Assembly: GCF_002878395.1 (NCBI RefSeq)
Contig: NC_061115.1
Coordinates: forward strand, 56,711,204-56,775,203
Direction of reading: 5' to 3'
Length of the DNA: 64,000 nt
Source of the DNA: Capsicum annuum
Taxonomy: Eukaryota; Streptophyta; Magnoliopsida; Solanales; Solanaceae
The notes beneath the pieces were generated by a model, which was given only the letters and a program-made list of their open reading frames with translations, ran no database searches and was not told the origin of the DNA. This document shows, one piece after another, positions 59,576 to 64,000 of this stretch. The stretch's first letter is position 1. Every line of letters starts with the position of its first letter. Position numbers and translations under genes: made by a program.

Positions 59576-59766
59576 AGACTTGATAATATTTATCAAATTG
59601 TCCTTTATCAAAAAATATACTACTATCTTTTTTTTTAATTAAGTGGGCCCAATAAGGAATAAAGTGTAATTGTATTTTTAAATATTTACCAAATAAGAAA
59701 ACATGACATTCTTTTTGGGACGGACAAAAAAGGAAATGATGATACATAAAATGGGATGGAGGGAGT
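59575..59766. mobile_element. Partial Stowaway-type MITE
   Basis: The right end, read in reverse, is tactccctccatcccatttt, then gtccgtcccaaaaagaatg, tttaaaaatacaattacac and gggcccacttaatt. This is a typical Solanaceae Stowaway family. The opposite terminal repeat is missing where it joins LINE-3. Confidence 0.75.
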
Positions 59767-60115
59767 ATTAAAGAAGGAGAAAATGCAAATAAGTATCCCA
59801 CAACTCCATAGAAGATTGATATTTATAGATTGATTAATCCATGAGAATTAAGTGGAATGAAGTTGAGAACACATGTCATTTAAGTGGAGGATGCAAATAG
59901 ATGGAAGTTTTTTTGTAACTCATGAGATATAATTAGATATAGTTAATATGATAGCGTTTTTTTTTAAATTAATAAAGAAATTGATTAGTAAAAGATTGAA
60001 GAAAAAAATTCAAAAAAGGAAAAAAAAAATAAAAAATGAAGGCTATATGGAGGTGCCACATCACTTCCTCTGTGACCCTCCTTATATTATATATAGATTG
60101 ATATTGATTCATATA
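59767..60115. repeat. AT-rich DNA ending in a ggtgccacatcac motif; possible Helitron-like 5' end
   Basis: The phrase aaaaaatgaaggctatatgg-aggtgccacatcac-ttcctctgtgacc (60030-60080) matches the one near 56130-56175 and the flanks of the chromovirus. On the minus strand the end reads TCTATATATAATATAAGGAGGG, which resembles the TC start of Helitrons. No gene is seen. Confidence 0.4.
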
Positions 60116-60926
60116 TAATTTTAAATTTATTAACTAAAAGGAATACAAAAAGACAGAAAGAACGATATGAATTAAAAAGACAACTTGAATTAAAATTAAA
60201 ATAAGAAGAAAAGTGGAATTAAATAAGTCGCATTTTTGTGATAAAGTTTGGTCAAAATAGTATTTAAATAAAATTATAACAATTTTTTTTCTAAATAAGG
60301 TAATATTATGATTTCTTACCTAGATCAAATAAGGATTTTAAATAATTACAAGTATTTATGTATAATTTGATTTTACTTAAGAAATATAAAAAAATATTTG
60401 GAACTAAACAACTTTTATTTTATTTTTTTGGAAGTAAAAATAACGACAGTTTTTTGGAAACTGGAAACTTTAAAGAAGGTTTTTTTCTTTTCTGTTTAAG
60501 ACTTCATTTAGTAGGTTTAGAAATCCTTATTCTTTCGAAATAGAATTATGTCGATAATTATTTATATATTATTTTTTAAAAAAAATAAAATGGTTTGAAA
60601 TAGAAAAGCGGAGAAACTATAAATAAACTAAAACATGTGCACTTAGAATTCTTTTTTCCTTTACTTTAGAAGTCTTTATTCTCACGTATGGATTATAATT
60701 ATAACTCACAGATAATAAGACACTTCAAGCATACATAGAGAGAAGAATGGTAGTCTGATGATTAAGGGACAGGAAGCTTTGGCTTTTTTAATTAATTTAT
60801 TTAATTAGGTAGTGTTGTTAGCTTGTTTCCGGTTAAGTTGAATTAAATTTTATCATTTTTTATAGATATCCTAATATGAAAAAATTAGTTAACTTTAAGT
60901 CCAAAATATTAAGACACTAATTAAAG
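60116..60926. other. AT-rich spacer without recognisable feature
   Basis: No gene, terminal repeat or array. The frame 60358-60543 is low-complexity. Confidence 0.55.
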
Positions 60927-61095
60927 TTGTTGGTAAAGTTGCTATTGTGTGATTAGGAGGTCACGAGTTCAAGTCTTGAAAACAGTTTGAGACAGAAATA
61001 TAAGGTTAGACTACGTAGAATAGATCCTTATGGTCAGACCCTTTCCCAGAGCCTACACATAGAAAAAATTTAGTGCATCGAATTGCCCTTATTTA
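60927..61095 (+). mobile_element. Au-like tRNA-derived SINE
   Basis: The order tggtaaagttgctattgtg (A-box region), gaggtcacgagttcaagtc (B box), gaaaacagtttgagacag, aggttagactacgtagaata, gatccttatggtcagaccc and tagtgcatcgaattgccctt follows the plant Au SINE along its full length. It is diverged at many CpG sites. The internal Pol III boxes are only partly intact. No target duplication is clear. Confidence 0.85.
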
Positions 61096-61099
61096 AAAT

Positions 61100-61875
61100 T
61101 CTAAATATATAGAAATCATAAAATAACAACAGGGAAAGATAATGGGAAGATCTCAAACAATTCTTTGACTGCTTCGTCGAACTATTACCACCGAATTCAG
61201 CAAGACATGATTATTAAATTTTTATTATTGTGTTTCATTTTATTATTTTACTATCTTGAAACATGCAATAACCTTATAGATTAGATGACATGTTCTAAGT
61301 AAAAATCGAGGAAAGAATAAAGCACTCGTGGCAATTCATTATGTGAAGTCACGATCAAGGTTTGAATATGATCAAAAGCATGTTTATTGGTACTAGTCTT
61401 AGGGTACGCGTTCCACGTGTGTACTTCATTCAATGAGTTCAGTTTAGAAAAATCACTTTGAGATTATAAAAGAAAATATGTTTTTAAAATACGAAAATTT
61501 TGAATTCTAAACTTTAGAAAAATCACTTCGAATTTAGAAAATTTTAGTCAATTTTAAACTACGGAATACTTTAAATTCTATATCTTACAATAAATAAAAT
61601 TTAATAGTTATGTGCCATATTTTATTAACGATGTACAATGATAATGTGGGTAAAGGCCGAAAAGAAAAAGGAATTCACATTAGGCAAAATTTTCATTGAT
61701 TTTCCACCTAATTCAACTAAGAAAAAATTTAATAATTAAAGACATTTAAGAAAAAATAAATTAAATGACTAAGAGTTTTTTACCATTAAATTCTTCTTGT
61801 ACAATTCCAAGTATAGAATACTTAATGTGATCTACACTTTGGTCACTCAATAATGTTGTCCAGTGAAAAATTTAA
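61100..61875. other. AT-rich spacer without recognisable feature
   Basis: No coding or repeat signal that I can name. Confidence 0.55.
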
Positions 61876-61888
61876 TAAGTAATACTTC
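61876..61888. other. Target-site duplication, left side of the second TS SINE
   Basis: TAAGTAATACTTC, repeated exactly at 62024-62036. Confidence 0.88.
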
Positions 61889-62023
61889 AACAACAACAAC
61901 AAACCCACCCAGTATATTCCCACATAGTGCCTAGTATATTCTCACATAGTAAGGTTTGGAGAGGGTAAGGTGTACGCAGTCCATATTACTACCTCCGGAG
62001 AAGTAGCAATGTTGTTTCCGAGT
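61889..62023 (-). mobile_element. TS-family SINE with internal duplication
   Basis: It reads (AAC)n on the plus strand, then cagtatattcccacatagtg twice (61910 and 61932, slightly altered), ggtttggagagggtaaggtg and tacgcagtccatattactac. Only the 3' part of the SINE is present. The internal duplication of about 22 bp is near its 3' end. Confidence 0.9.
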
Positions 62024-62036
62024 TAAGTAATACTTC

Positions 62037-62100
62037 CTCCATCTTTAATTAATTACAAGTTTAGATGCACGCGCCTCGCGCTTGCGTCTCACTTTAATGA
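62037..62100. other. Stowaway-like end next to a GC-rich hairpin
   Basis: ctccatctttaattaatta looks like the start of a CTCCRTC MITE. The sequence gatgcacgcgcctcgcgcttgcgtc (62071-62095) can fold with a GC stem of about 11 pairs with two mismatches, a Helitron-terminus-like structure. It lacks a clean CTRRT end. Confidence 0.35.
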
Positions 62101-62214
62101 GTTCAAATATTACACTAAATAGGATAATTGTTTAAATAATAAAGATGAATAAAATAATTAAATTCAGCATCTTTTGAATATGTAAAGATGGAGAATTTAT
62201 TTAATTAAACTTAA

Positions 62215-62755
62215 CATTTACCAAAAAAAATTTCAAAACCGATCGGCATTCATCTACTACCTATAAACTGCAACAAAACAATACAACGAGACCTCAAAAC
62301 AATATAATTAAATCTACCTTTACACAAAAATTTTCTCAAAGTTATCCAACACTCATCGACCACCTATAAATCATATAATACGATAATAGAGATATCAAAA
62401 TAATACAATTAAACTTAACCTTTACACAAAAAAATTCTCAAAGCAGAGATATCAAAACAATACAATTAAACCTAACTAACCGATATTTATCTACCACCTG
62501 TAAACTACAACAAAACAATACAATAAAGGAGATATCAAAACAATACAACTAAACTTAAATTTTACACACAAAAATTCCTCAATGTCGATCGACATTCATC
62601 TACCACCTGTAAATTAAAATAAAATAATACGATAATAAAGAGAACAAACAATACAATAAAATTTACTCTTTACACAAGAATTTCTTCAAAGCCAATCGAG
62701 ATTCATTTACGACCTACAAACTATAATAAAAGAATACAATAGTACAAATATTGAA
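62215..62755. repeat. Minisatellite of about 110-bp units, five copies
   Basis: Each unit reads about cgacattcatctaccacctg, taaactacaacaaaacaata, gagatatcaaaacaatacaa and cctttacacaaaaattcctc. Units start near 62242, 62349, 62480 (preceded by a partial unit), 62589 and 62697. They are diverged. There is no coding frame. Confidence 0.88.
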
Positions 62756-62796
62756 TTCTATTATGTTGACAAAAAATGGTGAAAAAATTGAGCGTT

Positions 62797-62851
62797 AGAA
62801 AATTAAGGATCACCAATCAAGTTAGATGAGCATGGTGATCCTTAATTTTCT
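62797..62851. repeat. Perfect 19-bp inverted repeat (hairpin, 17-nt loop)
   Basis: Left arm 62797-62815 (agaaaattaaggatcacca) and right arm 62833-62851 are exact reverse complements. The stem sits right after the minisatellite. The following flank (tctctcaataggtaaacc) is unremarkable. Confidence 0.9.
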
Positions 62852-63152
62852 TTCTCTCAATAGGTAAACCGATTTCTTCTCTAGTCTAATGCGCATCTCA
62901 ATGTTTATAGACGTATTTTACAATAGAGTCCTATTTTCGTATTTTTCTAATTGAACAGTACTAAGAAAAATATTAATTGGTTCTCCTTCCATATATTTTA
63001 GGAGTCCTATATATTTTAGAAGTATAGCTAATATAATAAAAAATAATTAAATAATAAATTAAAGAAAATAGTGTTAGTTTGTTTTACGTACCGTACTAGT
63101 TTATATGCACTTATCTTTTTTGTTTTTTAAACTGTTATCGGTCCTAAGCCGG
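62852..63152. other. AT-rich spacer without recognisable feature
   Basis: No gene seen. Confidence 0.55.
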
Positions 63153-63574
63153 GGGTCTATTGGAAATAGCCTCTCTACTTGAGGTAGTGGTATGGTCTGC
63201 GTGCACTCTACCCTCTCCAGACCCCACTAGTGGGACAAAAAGTTCAAATTATTTTTGTAAGGGTCTTCATACTTTTAATATATTATAGATATAAATTATA
63301 GATTATAGATTATAGATTATAGATTATAGATAGAGATTAGAGATAGAGATAGGGATAGAGATGGGGTCTATTGGAAACAGTCTCTCTACTTGGGGTAGTG
63401 GTATGGTCTGCGTGCACTCTACCCTCTCCAGACCCCACTAGTCGGACAAAAAGTTCAAATCATGTAAGGGTCTTCACACTTTTAATATATTATAGATATA
63501 GATTATAAATTATAGATATAGATTATAGATTACAGATTACAGATTATAGATTATAGATCATAGATATAGATAGA
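63153..63574 (+). repeat. 211-bp tandem duplication of a TS SINE core plus flank
   Basis: Each copy has the TS SINE central phrase gggtctattggaaa, tagtggtatggtctgcgtgc, actctaccctctccagaccc, then a common flank (aaaaagttcaaat, gtaagggtcttca, acttttaatatattatag). Copy 1 starts at 63153, copy 2 at 63364. Neither has a (TTG)n tail, so the duplication followed SINE decay. The copies are nearly identical and hence recent. Confidence 0.9.
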
Positions 63575-63680
63575 GATTATAGATAGAGATTAGAGATAGA
63601 GATAGAGATATTTATATCTATATCTATATAGATATAGATATATAGATTTAGATATAGATATAGATTATTATTATTATTAT
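63285..63680. repeat. (GATTATA)n/(GATA)n minisatellite, in two blocks
   Basis: Runs of agattatagattatag at 63285-63360 and 63490-63605, the second grading into agatag, tatatctatat and (TTA)n near 63665-63680. The array also crosses the tandem duplication above. Confidence 0.9.
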
Positions 63681-63689
63681 TAAGAATGA

Positions 63690-64000
63690 AAAAAATAGAT
63701 AATAGAATCCGCCTCTGAAAATCATGAAAGTTATCTTTCCTGGATGAATGCTAGCAAAGTCATTACTACCACCTCGTGACAGGCCAAGAGATAGGATAAT
63801 GTTGGAACTTTTCATCAAATCGTTCATTGCTTAAATTGGTTTCATATATGGATACACTAATATTTAGTTAACTATCGAATTCTCAAATTTTCTGGTATAA
63901 TTTTCATGTCTCCGCTTATCCACATTCCTAACCAACACCGTTGTATTAAAATAGTATAGTTTTCCCCCCTCAAATGTTTTTTAAATATACAAACCGGACC
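63690..64000. other. Right edge, no recognisable feature
   Basis: No gene or repeat end seen in the last 310 bases. Confidence 0.5.

Noticed and set aside
60927..61095. A functional tRNA gene
   Set aside because: Box A and B-like text is present, but no cloverleaf; the remainder follows the Au SINE body.
62215..62755. CRISPR-like array
   Set aside because: Eukaryotic context; units are tandem without unique spacers, so a minisatellite.

Overview
This is a gene-poor, repeat-dense stretch of a plant nuclear genome, most likely from Solanaceae. The call rests on two TS-type SINE copies with (TTG)n tails read on the minus strand, a duplicated TS-like core, an Au-like tRNA-derived SINE, Stowaway MITEs of the CTCCCTCCGT type, plant LINEs with DUF4283-type ORF1 and RNase H, and a Tekay/Del-type Ty3 element. 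I find no intact host gene. Every protein-like reading frame I could identify belongs to a decayed transposable element, and almost all are broken by stops and frameshifts.

Layout. 1-4009: part of an Athila/Tat-like LTR element (element A), with one LTR at 2101-4009. 4010-5281 and 15536-16495: two copies of an AT-rich dispersed repeat; the second carries a TA-flanked MITE. 5282-15530: a Ty3 chromovirus (gag-PR-RT-RH-INT-chromodomain, minus strand) with 2.9-kb LTRs. 16496-17112: a Helitron-like 3' end, microsatellites and a 78-bp tandem duplication. 17113-24152: a near full-length LINE (plus strand, LINE-1 copy) bounded by an 11-bp target-site duplication (TSD). About 24600-29608 and 37864-39485: a second LINE (minus strand), split in ORF1 by LTR element B (29609-37863, TSD GTGAC). 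Element B is non-autonomous; it encodes a plant-transposon-type protein but no visible polymerase.

40177-46118: a very AT-rich, non-coding segment bounded by 41-bp inverted repeats and filled with decayed direct repeats, including an ~847-bp tandem duplication. 46214-54728: LTR element C (minus strand, gag plus protease only, TSD GGTAC), inserted at the very edge of a Stowaway MITE (54733-54993). About 56171-59575: a 5'-truncated third LINE (minus strand) interrupted by a 777-bp foldback MITE and a TS SINE. 59575-64000: MITE, SINE, minisatellite and microsatellite DNA.

The elements show an order of insertion rather than a pathway: B entered LINE-2, C entered the MITE edge, SINE and MITE entered LINE-3, and the chromovirus entered a repeat copy. 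All four LTR elements, LINE-2 and LINE-3 lie on the minus strand; LINE-1 lies on the plus strand. The most unusual signal is a sequence module of about 75 bp, with a neighbouring cluster of short palindromes, shared by the LTRs of two otherwise different retrotransposons (A and C) in opposite orientation relative to each element's sense.
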